64,000 bases of DNA. It comes from Eoetvoesia sp035555955. Lineage in GTDB: Bacteria; Pseudomonadota; Gammaproteobacteria; Burkholderiales; Burkholderiaceae_B. The position numbers and the translations under genes were made by a program. Positions 42,322-50,832 of the stretch are shown here, piece after piece. The notes under the pieces are model-generated. The model was not told the DNA's origin and did no database searches. It saw nothing but the letters and a program-made list of their open reading frames with translations. How positions within the stretch are numbered: position 1 is the first letter of the stretch; each line of letters begins with the position of its first letter. The stretch lies in NCBI RefSeq assembly GCF_035555955.1, contig NZ_DATMGA010000027.1, positions 62,001 through 126,000 of the forward strand. The letters run 5' to 3'.

Positions 42322-43491
42322 ATGCTTCGAAAGCTAGCTTTGGGTTACGTTGCCGCAGCCATCCTGGGCGCCGGCAGCGCCTGCGCGGCACAGGCCCCCG
42401 TGAAAATCGGCTTCATCACCACCTTGTCCACGCCCGCCGGCTATATCGGCGAAGATGCGCGCGACGCCTTCAACCTGGCCATCAAGGACGGCAAGCTGGG
42501 CGGCGTGCCGGTTGACGTGGTGGTCGAAGACGACGGCCTGAAACCCGGCTCGGGCAAGCAGTCGGCCGACAAGATGCTGCAGGAAGGCATAAAGCTGTTC
42601 ACCGGCATCAATTTTTCCAATGTGCTGACGGCGGTCGCCCCGACCGTGCTGCAGCACGGCGCGTTCTACGTCAGCACCAATCCCGGACCTTCGCCCTTTG
42701 CCGGCGCCAAATGCAACAAGAACTACTTTGTCGCTTCGTTCGAGAACACGCAAATGCACGCGGCGGCGGGCGTGGCGGTAGACCAGTTGGGCTACAAGAA
42801 CGTGGCGCTGGTGGCGCCCAACTACCAGGCCGGCCGCGAAGCGCTGCAGGGTTTCAAGCGCACCTACACAGGCAAGGTCGATGCCGAAATCTACACCAAG
42901 CTGGACCAGTCCGATTTCTCGGTGGAGCTGGCCCGGCTGCGCGAACTGGCGCCGGCCGCCATCTATGAATTCGAGCCGGGCGGCGCGGGCATCAATTTCG
43001 CCAAGCAGTATGCCAACTCCGGGCTTAGCAAAAACATACCGATGGTGCTGCCGGTCTTTTCCATGGACTTGCGCATGATCAAGGCCACGGGCTCCGCGGC
43101 CAATGGGCTGTACACCGTGGCCCTGTGGTCGCCCGAGCTGGACAACCCGCAAAACCACGAATTCGTCAAAGCCTTCGAGAAGGCCTACGGACGGGTGCCC
43201 ACCCACTATGCCGCGCTGGCCTACGACACGGCCAACCTGATCGCTTCCGCGCTGCATGCCGTGAACGGCGACCTGTCGCGCGCCGACGATTTCCGCGCCG
43301 CGCTGTACAAGGCCGATTTCAAGTCGGTAAGGGGCAACTTCAGCTTCAACACCAACCACCACCCCATCCAGGACTACTACCTCATGCAGATCAAGCCGGA
43401 TGCGCAAGGCAATCTCATGCCCTTCGTCGTGCGCAAGGTGCTCAGCGAAGCCAAGGACACCTTTGCCGGCCAATGCCCGCTCAAGCCATGA
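42322..43491 (+). CDS. Orphan Liv-type ABC solute-binding protein
   Basis: This 389-aa periplasmic binding protein has a Sec signal (MLRKLALGYVAAAILGAG to CAAQA). Fold motifs are VKIGFITTLSTPAGYIGED and VVVEDDGLKPGSGKQSADKM. The ATG at 42322 follows an AAGGAG Shine-Dalgarno. There is no adjacent permease or ATPase; its stop overlaps the start of an alpha/beta hydrolase. The ligand may be the ester or amide that the hydrolase cleaves, but this is inferred. Confidence 0.9.
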   Translation: MLRKLALGYVAAAILGAGSACAAQAPVKIGFITTLSTPAGYIGEDARDAFNLAIKDGKLGGVPVDVVVEDDGLKPGSGKQSADKMLQEGIKLFTGINFSNVLTAVAPTVLQHGAFYVSTNPGPSPFAGAKCNKNYFVASFENTQMHAAAGVAVDQLGYKNVALVAPNYQAGREALQGFKRTYTGKVDAEIYTKLDQSDFSVELARLRELAPAAIYEFEPGGAGINFAKQYANSGLSKNIPMVLPVFSMDLRMIKATGSAANGLYTVALWSPELDNPQNHEFVKAFEKAYGRVPTHYAALAYDTANLIASALHAVNGDLSRADDFRAALYKADFKSVRGNFSFNTNHHPIQDYYLMQIKPDAQGNLMPFVVRKVLSEAKDTFAGQCPLKP

Positions 43492-44369
43492 CACAGCACG
43501 GACACGAACTGGTCTTCGCCAGCCAGCAGGAACGGGCCACGCAATACAACGCGCGCGCCTCGGTGGCCGACTTCGACGCCTGCGTGCGCGAGTACACCCG
43601 GCTGGCCGACATCGCCAAACGCGAATGCGCGGGTATCTACGACCTGCATTACGGCCAGGGCGCCGCCGAACGGCTGGACATCTTTCCGGCGATGCATCAC
43701 CAGCAGCCCGCGCCGCTTTTCGTGTTCATCCACGGCGGCTACTGGCACTCGCAGGCCAAGGATGACGCGCCCATCATGGCCAAGGCATTCACCAATGCCG
43801 GCATCGCCGTCTGCACGCTGGAATACACCCTGCTGCCCGAAGCCACCCTGGCGGAAACCGTCCGCGAAGTGCGCAGCGCCGTGTCCTGGCTGTACCACAA
43901 CGCCGCCGCCTACGGCGTGGACCGCAACCGCATCCACGTGGGCGGCAGCTCGGCCGGCGGCCATCTGGCGGCCATGCTGGGCGCGGCCGGCTGGCAAGGG
44001 CAATACCAGCTTCCCGACGATGCGGTCAAAGGCGTGCTCAGCCTCAGCGGCCTGTACGACCTTCGCCCGCTATGCGATATCTACGTCAACGAATGGCTGC
44101 AACTGCATCCGGAACAGGCGCAGCGGCTGAGCCCGCTGTTTCAGTTGCCGGCCCAGGATGTACCCGTCGTACTGGCGGTGGGCGGCCTGGAAACCGACGG
44201 CTTCAAGAACCAGACCTACTCCTACGAAGCGGCCTGCCGTGAAAAAGGCCTGAACGTGCGACGCGTTGAAACCCCGCATTGCAACCACTTCGACCTGCTG
44301 TGCGAGCTGTGCGATCCCGACAGCGATCTTTCCCAGGCGACGTTCGACATGGTGCTACAGCGGGGCTAA
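43488..44369 (+). CDS. Alpha/beta hydrolase, arylformamidase/esterase-like
   Basis: This 293-aa hydrolase has the HGGYW oxyanion motif at residues 82-86 and the nucleophile motif GGSSAGGH (Ser155), with a late His in PHCNHFD. HGGYW with GxSAG is typical of the kynurenine formamidase/carboxylesterase branch. Coupling to a solute-binding protein (ATGA overlap) suggests degradation of an imported ester or amide rather than tryptophan catabolism; no other kyn gene is nearby. Confidence 0.83.
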   Translation: MTQHGHELVFASQQERATQYNARASVADFDACVREYTRLADIAKRECAGIYDLHYGQGAAERLDIFPAMHHQQPAPLFVFIHGGYWHSQAKDDAPIMAKAFTNAGIAVCTLEYTLLPEATLAETVREVRSAVSWLYHNAAAYGVDRNRIHVGGSSAGGHLAAMLGAAGWQGQYQLPDDAVKGVLSLSGLYDLRPLCDIYVNEWLQLHPEQAQRLSPLFQLPAQDVPVVLAVGGLETDGFKNQTYSYEAACREKGLNVRRVETPHCNHFDLLCELCDPDSDLSQATFDMVLQRG

Positions 44370-44375
44370 CGGCAA

Positions 44376-44400
44376 GCCGCCTCAAACGGGATGAGGCGGC
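44376..44400. terminator. Hairpin between convergent genes
   Basis: GCCGCCTCA and TGAGGCGGC form a perfect 9-bp stem with a 7-nt loop, right after the hydrolase stop. There is no T-run, so terminator strength is uncertain. Confidence 0.5.
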
Positions 44401-44415
44401 CGGCCACCTGCTTAT

Positions 44416-46137
44416 CTAAGAAGCAACACAACTGAAGCTGGACGCCACTTTGGGATCGCCGCCATTGTATTTGGCATATTGCGGGTAAGGGCACAATGGG
44501 CGGCTTTCCACATCGGTCAGCGTGCTGGCGGGTGGTGCCTTGCCAATGATCTGCTCAGGCGCCGTACCCTTTTCCACCCAGTTGACCAAAGCGCTGAGCA
44601 TGTCGAACTGGCTGGTGGCGGGGCCGCCACTGCAATGGTTCATGCCTGGCACAGTGAACAAGCGGGCAAAATCCTTGGCGTTGGCGTTGGCCTGACTCAG
44701 ATTTTTGTACCATTGAATGGTGTCATGCACCGAAAACACCGGATCGCTGTTGCCGTGGTAGACAATCATTTTCCCGCCCTTGTCCTTGAACTTGCTGAAG
44801 TTCAGATCGGGAGGGGTCATGAACCCCATTGACGACTCGGAATAAACGCCCGTCGTACGATAAATGCCAGGGGCGTCAGTGTCGAAGCTGTAGCCCAGCA
44901 AATAATCGATAATCCCGTGCCCGGCGCCGGAAATCTGCACAGGGGGCGTCATGAAGACGTAGGGCAACGATGCGCCTCCCATGGTGGCAATAATGGAATT
45001 CGGGATGGTGGGATCGGGGTTCGGATAAGGCATCGCCAGTTTCCAGACGCGCCAGCCCATGTCTCCGACACCCGCATCCCAAGGCCAATCGGCGTATAGC
45101 GCCTTGCCTTGAGAGTTGCTGGGACCGCTGAAAACCTTGATGAGGGCCGCAACTTTTTGCGTGTCGCCCAGGCAGTCAGTACCGACAGTGGTATGGCTGC
45201 CTGTGCAGGCCAACTCCTGAACCGGATCGAAGGCCGCCTGGCAAGCCGCGGAGTTCTGAATCAGACCATCGGTCAAACCGTCCAGCGCATCGCATTTGGC
45301 CAATACTTTTCCGGCTACCAGCTTCATGTCTTGCACGGTAAAAGATTGCTCGATGATGGGCCGGCCGTTACTGGGGTCTTTGGGTGCAACGCTGGCAAAC
45401 TGCTGGTTGTCCCAGGCGTGCTCGAGCGCGGCCTTCGGCAAATTGAAGCCTGGGTTGCCCGCGATGACGCCGTCGTATTTGTCGGCAAAACGCGAGGCTG
45501 CCACCATGGCCTGCCGGCCTCCGTTGGAGCATCCGACAAAGTAAGAATGATCAGCCGGCTTATCGTAATGACGCTCGATGATGGTTTGCGCAACGTCGGT
45601 CACTACGCCCACGGCATTGTAGCCATAGTCGATTCGCGCCTGCGGGTCTACACCGAACAAAGCCCCTCCTACCGGAGTGCCGTCGTCGACGCTTTCATGC
45701 CCGCCATCGGTGCTCGCCACGGCGTAGCCTTCGCTTAGCGCGTTGGTGGTCTGGCCATCGCCTGGCAGGGAACCCACGGCAGGATTGACCGCGCCATCCG
45801 TGCCGCCGCCGCCCTGGAAGAAGAAGCGGCCGTTCCAATCGTTGGGCAGACGAAGCTCAAAGCCGATGGCGTACTGCTGGTTGTCGACATCGCTTTTGCG
45901 CTTGTTCAGAAAGCCATCGACCTGGCAATGAGCAGGCATGGCCGCCTGCGAAGAATCGGCCGCCGTGGCACCGTTGGCTGTGGCGCTGGTAATGACCAGC
46001 CCGGGGATGGCCAACGCATCCGTGGTGATATCGGCGCAACTAAGCTGAGGCGAGGCAGGGGGTGAATCGCTGCCGTTGCATCCATACAGTAATGTGGCCA
46101 ATGCCGCCAGGGTGGCCAGGGTAAGAGGCTTCTTCAT
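44416..46137 (-). CDS. Tannase/feruloyl esterase family lipoprotein, MHETase-like
   Basis: This 573-aa secreted ester hydrolase starts with a lipoprotein signal (MKKPLTLATLAALATLLYGC, Cys20 as the lipidated residue). The nucleophile elbow is GCSNGG (Ser204), with catalytic Asp465 (HGNSDP) and His501 (PGMNHCSGG) as expected. A calcium-site segment CDALDGLTDGL lies near 282-292. Many blocks resemble MHETase of Ideonella (DPQARIDYGYN, PGFNLPKA, FARLFTVPGMNHCSGGP). The lid stretch corresponding to MHETase Arg411 shows no obvious arginine, so the acid-recognising contact may be missing and another aromatic ester may be the substrate. Confidence 0.87.
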   Translation of the reverse strand: MKKPLTLATLAALATLLYGCNGSDSPPASPQLSCADITTDALAIPGLVITSATANGATAADSSQAAMPAHCQVDGFLNKRKSDVDNQQYAIGFELRLPNDWNGRFFFQGGGGTDGAVNPAVGSLPGDGQTTNALSEGYAVASTDGGHESVDDGTPVGGALFGVDPQARIDYGYNAVGVVTDVAQTIIERHYDKPADHSYFVGCSNGGRQAMVAASRFADKYDGVIAGNPGFNLPKAALEHAWDNQQFASVAPKDPSNGRPIIEQSFTVQDMKLVAGKVLAKCDALDGLTDGLIQNSAACQAAFDPVQELACTGSHTTVGTDCLGDTQKVAALIKVFSGPSNSQGKALYADWPWDAGVGDMGWRVWKLAMPYPNPDPTIPNSIIATMGGASLPYVFMTPPVQISGAGHGIIDYLLGYSFDTDAPGIYRTTGVYSESSMGFMTPPDLNFSKFKDKGGKMIVYHGNSDPVFSVHDTIQWYKNLSQANANAKDFARLFTVPGMNHCSGGPATSQFDMLSALVNWVEKGTAPEQIIGKAPPASTLTDVESRPLCPYPQYAKYNGGDPKVASSFSCVAS

Positions 46138-46253
46138 GCTGTGTCTCCGGCTGTTATTAGTAATGATTTGTGGTTCAGCTTCTGCAAGCAATGAGCGCTT
46201 TGATGCGCTTCTGGAATATCTACCTCCTTCGTGCAGGCGAAGTAAGTATTATT

Positions 46254-46292
46254 TATGAGCGCAATATCAGGTAAGCTGATATTGCGCTCATA
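46254..46292. repeat. Perfect 17-bp inverted repeat
   Basis: The left arm TATGAGCGCAATATCAG is exactly mirrored by the right arm, with a 5-nt loop (GTAAG). No T-run follows on either strand. It is about 117 bp upstream of the tannase-family gene, so it could be a large operator or a stable RNA hairpin. Confidence 0.7.
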
Positions 46293-46382
46293 CTATATTG
46301 GCAACTTATTTGATGTCAAGACTATGCAATGCTCTGGAAAACCCGTAATCCACGCGGGGCGGACGGTGGCAGGCACGGATAA

Positions 46383-46404
46383 AAGCGCGAGGATTCCCGC
46401 GCTT
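46383..46404 (-). terminator. Probable terminator of the AraC gene
   Basis: On the - strand AAGCGCG and CGCGCTT pair around an 8-nt loop, followed by TTTT. It lies about 90 bp after the AraC stop. Confidence 0.45.
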
Positions 46405-46493
46405 GGACGGACAGATAGGCACGAAGGGAAAGCCGTGGCGATGGCCGGCGGCAAGGAGTATGAACCGTTAGCCGTGGCCTGGCGCCACCCTGC

Positions 46494-47273
46494 TCATTCC
46501 TGGCTATGGATATACAGATTCGGCGGCCGTCCCGTCGTTTTCCGGAACATGGTCGAGAACGACGACGGGCTTTCATAGCCCATGTCCAGGGCCACGCTGG
46601 TCACGCTGTCGCCCAGCGACAGCCGCGCCATGGCGGCGAACACGCAAGCCTGCTGGCGCCAATTGACGAAGGTGATGCCGGTGCCCGCCACAAAGCGGCG
46701 ATAGAAGGTGCGCTCGCTGACGTGCAACTGCCTGGCCCAGTCGGCCGGTCTGGAGGCCTGGGTCGGCGCCTTGAAGAAGGCCTGGCACAGCCGGGCCAAC
46801 TGCTCGTCTCGGGGCATGGGCAAGTGCAGCGGCACCACCGGCTGCATCACCGCCTCCTGCAGCAGCAGCTTCATCAGTTGCCCGTCGCGGGCGTCCTGGT
46901 CGTAAAGCGGGGGCACGGCAACAGCCGCGCCTATCAACTCCTTCAGCAAGGGCGAAACCTCGATCACCTGGCATTTCTCAAGAGGCTTGGCAACGGTTTT
47001 CTTCCTGAAATAAAGATTATGGGTGGTGGCGTTGAGCATGCGCAATTGATGCAGAACGTCGTGTGGAATCCATACCGCGAAGCCGGGGGGCACCACCCAT
47101 GCGCCGAACCGGGTTTCCAATTGCAACGTGCCCGTCTTGACGTACAGCAGCTGTATGCGCCGGTGCGAATGGATCTCTACCATCTGGTCGCCGGGGTAGT
47201 TGGCCAAGAAGGCGACGACGTCGCGATCGGTGTTTTCTATCCGGTCCAGATGCTGATGGGGAGGCATGGGCAT
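46494..47273 (-). CDS. AraC family transcriptional regulator
   Basis: This 259-aa regulator has an N-terminal cupin-type sensing domain (EIHSHRRIQLLYVKTGTLQLE) and a C-terminal double helix-turn-helix (RQLHVSERTFYRRF, then SVTSVALDMGYESPSSFSTMFRKTTGRPP). It is divergent from the Fsr-type efflux gene with 126 bp between, so it probably controls that gene. An alternative ATG two codons in (47267) is possible. Confidence 0.87.
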   Translation of the reverse strand: MPMPPHQHLDRIENTDRDVVAFLANYPGDQMVEIHSHRRIQLLYVKTGTLQLETRFGAWVVPPGFAVWIPHDVLHQLRMLNATTHNLYFRKKTVAKPLEKCQVIEVSPLLKELIGAAVAVPPLYDQDARDGQLMKLLLQEAVMQPVVPLHLPMPRDEQLARLCQAFFKAPTQASRPADWARQLHVSERTFYRRFVAGTGITFVNWRQQACVFAAMARLSLGDSVTSVALDMGYESPSSFSTMFRKTTGRPPNLYIHSQE

Positions 47274-47399
47274 GGCGTTATTCCGTGGGGCCGATGGGAT
47301 GGCTGAAATTCAATGATGATTGTCTTATATTCTAAAGACAGACACCAGCCGCTTGCGTATATTTCCACCATACCGTCCTTGCCACAATGAGTATTCATC

Positions 47400-48626
47400 A
47401 TGACCGAAGCCGCCATTCCGGCCCCTCACTCATCCCCCTCCCAAGATAAAACTTCCGGCGTCGCCTACCGCGTGCTGACGGCGATCAGCGTCACGCACCT
47501 GCTCAACGACATGATGCAGTCGGTGCTGGTTGCGCTATACCCCGTGCTCAAGGGCAATTTCGACCTGAGCTTCACGCAGATCGGCTTCATTACCCTGGCG
47601 TTCCAGTTCTCGGCGTCACTGCTCCAGCCGCTGGTAGGGCATTTCACCGACAAGCGGCCCAAGCCCTACTCCCTGCCCATAGGCATGGGCTTTACCTTCT
47701 GCGGCCTGATCCTGCTGTCGCAGGCCTGGAACTTTTCCAGTGTCGTCGTCGCCGCAGCGCTGATAGGCATGGGCTCTTCCGTCTTCCACCCTGAATCGTC
47801 CCGGGTGGCGCGCATGGCTTCCGCAGGCCAGCACGGCCTGGCGCAATCCATCTTCCAGGTGGGCGGCAACCTGGGCTCGTCCATCGGACCACTTCTGGCC
47901 GCACTGATCATCGTGCCCCGGGGCCAGGGCAGCGTGGCCTGGTTTTCCCTGGGCGCCCTGCTGGCCATCGTCATACTCAGCCAGGTCAGCCGCTGGTATG
48001 CCCGCCACCTGACCAGCAGCCGCGGCCGTGCCAGCCTGGGCAAGGTCGAAACGGGGCTGGCGCGGCCGCAAGTCATGAAGGCCCTGAGCGTGCTGCTGGT
48101 CCTGGTGTTCTCCAAATACTTCTACCTGGCCAGCCTGACCAGCTACCTCACGTTCTACCTCATCCACCGCTTCGGCGTTTCGATCCAGAACGCCCAGTAC
48201 TGCCTGTTCGTCTTCCTGTTCGCCGTGGCCCTGGGCACGGTCGTAGGCGGGCCGGTTGGCGACCGCATCGGGCGCAAGCGCGTCATCTGGGGCTCCATCC
48301 TGGGCGCCGCGCCCTTCGCGCTGCTGCTGCCCTACGTCAACCTGACCTGGACCATCATTCTGGTCTTCATCATCGGCACCATCATCGCCTCGGCCTTCTC
48401 GGCCATCCTGGTCTATGCGCAGGAACTGGTGCCCGGCAAAACCGGCACCATCTCGGGGCTGTTCTTCGGCCTGGCCTTCGGCATGGCCGGCATCGGCGCC
48501 GCGGCGCTGGGCAGTCTGGCCGATGCAACCAGCATCGAGTTCGTCTATCATGTATGTGCCTTCCTGCCTCTGTTGGGCGTCACAGCATTCTTGCTGCCGA
48601 ACGAAGGACGGCGCTTCAGGTCGTAG
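47400..48626 (+). CDS. MFS efflux protein, fosmidomycin resistance (Fsr) type
   Basis: This 408-aa protein has 12 spans and the Fsr-specific beginning ISVTHLLNDMMQSVLVALYPVLK. GHFTDKRPKP forms the first cytoplasmic loop and GMGSSVFHPE follows in the third region. Fsr proteins export fosmidomycin in E. coli, but most homologues have unknown substrates. It is divergent from an AraC regulator. Confidence 0.88.
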   Translation: MTEAAIPAPHSSPSQDKTSGVAYRVLTAISVTHLLNDMMQSVLVALYPVLKGNFDLSFTQIGFITLAFQFSASLLQPLVGHFTDKRPKPYSLPIGMGFTFCGLILLSQAWNFSSVVVAAALIGMGSSVFHPESSRVARMASAGQHGLAQSIFQVGGNLGSSIGPLLAALIIVPRGQGSVAWFSLGALLAIVILSQVSRWYARHLTSSRGRASLGKVETGLARPQVMKALSVLLVLVFSKYFYLASLTSYLTFYLIHRFGVSIQNAQYCLFVFLFAVALGTVVGGPVGDRIGRKRVIWGSILGAAPFALLLPYVNLTWTIILVFIIGTIIASAFSAILVYAQELVPGKTGTISGLFFGLAFGMAGIGAAALGSLADATSIEFVYHVCAFLPLLGVTAFLLPNEGRRFRS

Positions 48627-48686
48627 CCGCGCATCAGCCGGAACGACTCCGCAAACAGCGCCGTTTGACCGCTTAGGAGTAGTTCC

Positions 48687-50000
48687 ATGACTGAGCTGCA
48701 CACGCTTGCACGCGCAAGCAACACCCCCCCGGGTCGCGCCGACGACGACACCGATCGGCCCGCCTCCAAGACGCAAGAATCTTCCGGGCTGATCACCCGG
48801 CTTGGGCGCTGGTGGGAACGCGAACGCAGGCTCACCCCGGCGGAACTCAAGCCCTTGTATACGGCCAGGCTGACCGACGTCGGCGCCAACCGCGCGGCCA
48901 AGCAATGGTGCCTGCAATACGGCGCCGCGGACGGCAAAGACCGGCGCGCGATGCTGACCCAACTGGTCGAGACCGGCGCCACGCTCGACCCGCGGGCCGA
49001 CCAGGGCCTGCTCTTGCTGCGCCGGCTCAATATGCAGGCGGCCGGGCTGCAATTCATGGTCGAGCTGCGCGCCGACATGCTGCGCTGGCGCAACCAGGTG
49101 GCGGGCCTTACGGTCCTTGAACGCGAACTCGAAACCCTGCTGTCGAACTGGTTCGACGTGGGCATGCTCGAGCTCAAGCCCATTACCTGGGACTCGCCCG
49201 CCTCGCTGCTGGAAAAACTCATCCAGTACGAAGCCGTGCACGAAATCCGTTCGTGGGACGAACTCAAGCACAGGGTGGCCGACAACCGGCGCTGCTATGC
49301 CTTCTTTCATCCGCGCATGAGCGACGTGCCGCTAATCTTCGTGGAAGTGGCGTTCGCCCACCAAATGGCGGACAACGTGCAGGTGCTGCTCGACCCGCAA
49401 ACCCCGGCCGAAAGCCTGAACAAGGCGCGCTGGGCCATCTTCTATTCCATTTCGAACACCCAGCCCGGACTGCGCGGCATCAGCTTCGGCAACTTCCTGC
49501 TCAAGCGCGTCGTGGACGAACTGCTGCGCGAAATGCCCCGCCTGAAATCCTTTGCCACGCTTTCGCCCATACCCGGGTTCACCGACTGGCTCAAGAAACA
49601 GGACAACCAAACCCTGCAGGCGCTGCTGCACAATCGCACCGAAACCGAAACGCGCACCGACAACCAGGCCGGGGCGCGGTGGGTGGCAAAGCTGCGAAAG
49701 GCGGCCGTGGGCGCCGCCCCCGAGCTGGTGCAGAACGCCGGCCTAAGGCTGGCCGCGCACTACCTGACCACCATGAAGAACGGGCGGCCCATCGACCCCG
49801 TGGCCCGCTTCCACCTGGAAAACGGCGCCCGCATGGAACGCGTCAACTGGGCCGCAGACCGCTCGGCCAAGGGCCTGGAACAGTCCTGCGCCCTCATGGT
49901 CAACTATCTGTACGACCTGGACGAACTGGACCAGAACCTGGTGCAACTGACCGCGGGCAAACCCAGCCTGGGACGCAACCTGAAGCGGCTGCTGCCCTAG
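48687..50000 (+). CDS. Malonyl-CoA decarboxylase
   Basis: This 437-aa protein has the malonyl-CoA decarboxylase layout of an N-terminal four-helix domain and a C-terminal acyltransferase-like domain. Characteristic segments are LLRRLNMQAAGLQFMVELRADML, CYAFFHPRMSDVPLIFVEVAF, FSISNTQPGLRGISFGNFL-like text around 250-272, TLSPIPGFTDWL (with the conserved Ser-x-Ile-Pro-Gly-Phe) and the RFHLENGARMERVNWAADRS end. It releases acetyl-CoA from malonyl-CoA. The ATG has a TAGGAGT Shine-Dalgarno. No malonate transporter or malonyl-CoA synthetase is next to it. Confidence 0.92.
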   Translation: MTELHTLARASNTPPGRADDDTDRPASKTQESSGLITRLGRWWERERRLTPAELKPLYTARLTDVGANRAAKQWCLQYGAADGKDRRAMLTQLVETGATLDPRADQGLLLLRRLNMQAAGLQFMVELRADMLRWRNQVAGLTVLERELETLLSNWFDVGMLELKPITWDSPASLLEKLIQYEAVHEIRSWDELKHRVADNRRCYAFFHPRMSDVPLIFVEVAFAHQMADNVQVLLDPQTPAESLNKARWAIFYSISNTQPGLRGISFGNFLLKRVVDELLREMPRLKSFATLSPIPGFTDWLKKQDNQTLQALLHNRTETETRTDNQAGARWVAKLRKAAVGAAPELVQNAGLRLAAHYLTTMKNGRPIDPVARFHLENGARMERVNWAADRSAKGLEQSCALMVNYLYDLDELDQNLVQLTAGKPSLGRNLKRLLP

Positions 50001-50002
50001 CC

Positions 50003-50614
50003 TTACTCTACAACACCGCCTTCGGCATCCCGCCAATCCAGTTGCCATGCGCCTGAACGCCAGTTCTGCAGCCACAGGGCGCACGTCAGCGTCTTCGCAT
50101 CGGTAATGCCGCCGCTGCGGCAGGCCTCGAAAACCTCGTCCACCGAGGCCGTGCGCACCTCCAGGAACTCGTCCTGATCCAGATTTTGCTGGCCCTGCAC
50201 CAGGCCGCGCGCGAAAAAGATGTGGATGACTTCGGTGGAATAGGCCATGGCCAGATGCATGTCACCCGCCTTCGCCCACTGGCCGGCGGCAAAGCCGGTT
50301 TCCTCCAGCAGCTCGCGCCTGGCGCACTCCAGGGGATCTTCGCCCGGGTTGAGCTTGCCTGCCGGAAACTCCGTCATGACGCGGCCCACCGGGTAGCGGA
50401 ACTGGCGCTCCAGCAGTACGGTATCGTCGTCCAGCAGAGGGATGATGACGACCGCCCCCGGATGCACGATGTATTCCCGGCTGGACTCGCCCCCATCGGG
50501 CAGGCGAACCCTGTCGCGGCGTGCCTTGAGGAAACTGCCGTCGCACAAGGACTGGCTTTCGATCAGGGTTTCAACAAGGTGGGCGTCGGCGGAGTCGGTC
50601 ATGGCGAAGGACAT
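50003..50614 (-). CDS. Nudix hydrolase, ADP-ribose pyrophosphatase type
   Basis: This 203-aa protein has a full Nudix box, GEDPLECARRELLEETGF, preceded by the FPAGKLNPGE approach typical of ADP-sugar pyrophosphatases (NudF). It converges on malonyl-CoA decarboxylase with only a 2-bp gap. The start at 50614 is used; an ATG four codons in (50602) is equally possible, since neither has a clear Shine-Dalgarno. Confidence 0.88.
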   Translation of the reverse strand: MSFAMTDSADAHLVETLIESQSLCDGSFLKARRDRVRLPDGGESSREYIVHPGAVVIIPLLDDDTVLLERQFRYPVGRVMTEFPAGKLNPGEDPLECARRELLEETGFAAGQWAKAGDMHLAMAYSTEVIHIFFARGLVQGQQNLDQDEFLEVRTASVDEVFEACRSGGITDAKTLTCALWLQNWRSGAWQLDWRDAEGGVVE

Positions 50615-50832
50615 CGAATGGTTGGGAGCCGTTCAGCTTACCACCACAGGATTCGTTTCACTTGAGCAAAGACGAACAACCAGATCCAAGGGGAAGCGTG
50701 CGGCAACAGCGGCGCAACAACAGCAAAGCCGCCCGCACATCCTCAGCCGGGCAATAGCATACTAGGCTTGGCGCTCGGCGCCGCGCGATACGTCGATGCC
50801 TATCGTCGGGGTAGAAAAATGGCGGAATACTT

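Larger units (their letters stand above)
46138..46493. other. Intergenic region, 356 bp
   Basis: This lies between the tannase-family gene and the AraC gene. It is AT-rich on the tannase side and holds the long palindrome at 46254-46292 and a hairpin at 46383-46404. No convincing gene is present. Confidence 0.55.

Noticed and set aside
46255..46578. Small + strand open frame beginning inside the long palindrome
   Set aside because: It runs into the 3' end of the AraC gene, has no Shine-Dalgarno or recognisable domain, and is better explained as non-coding.
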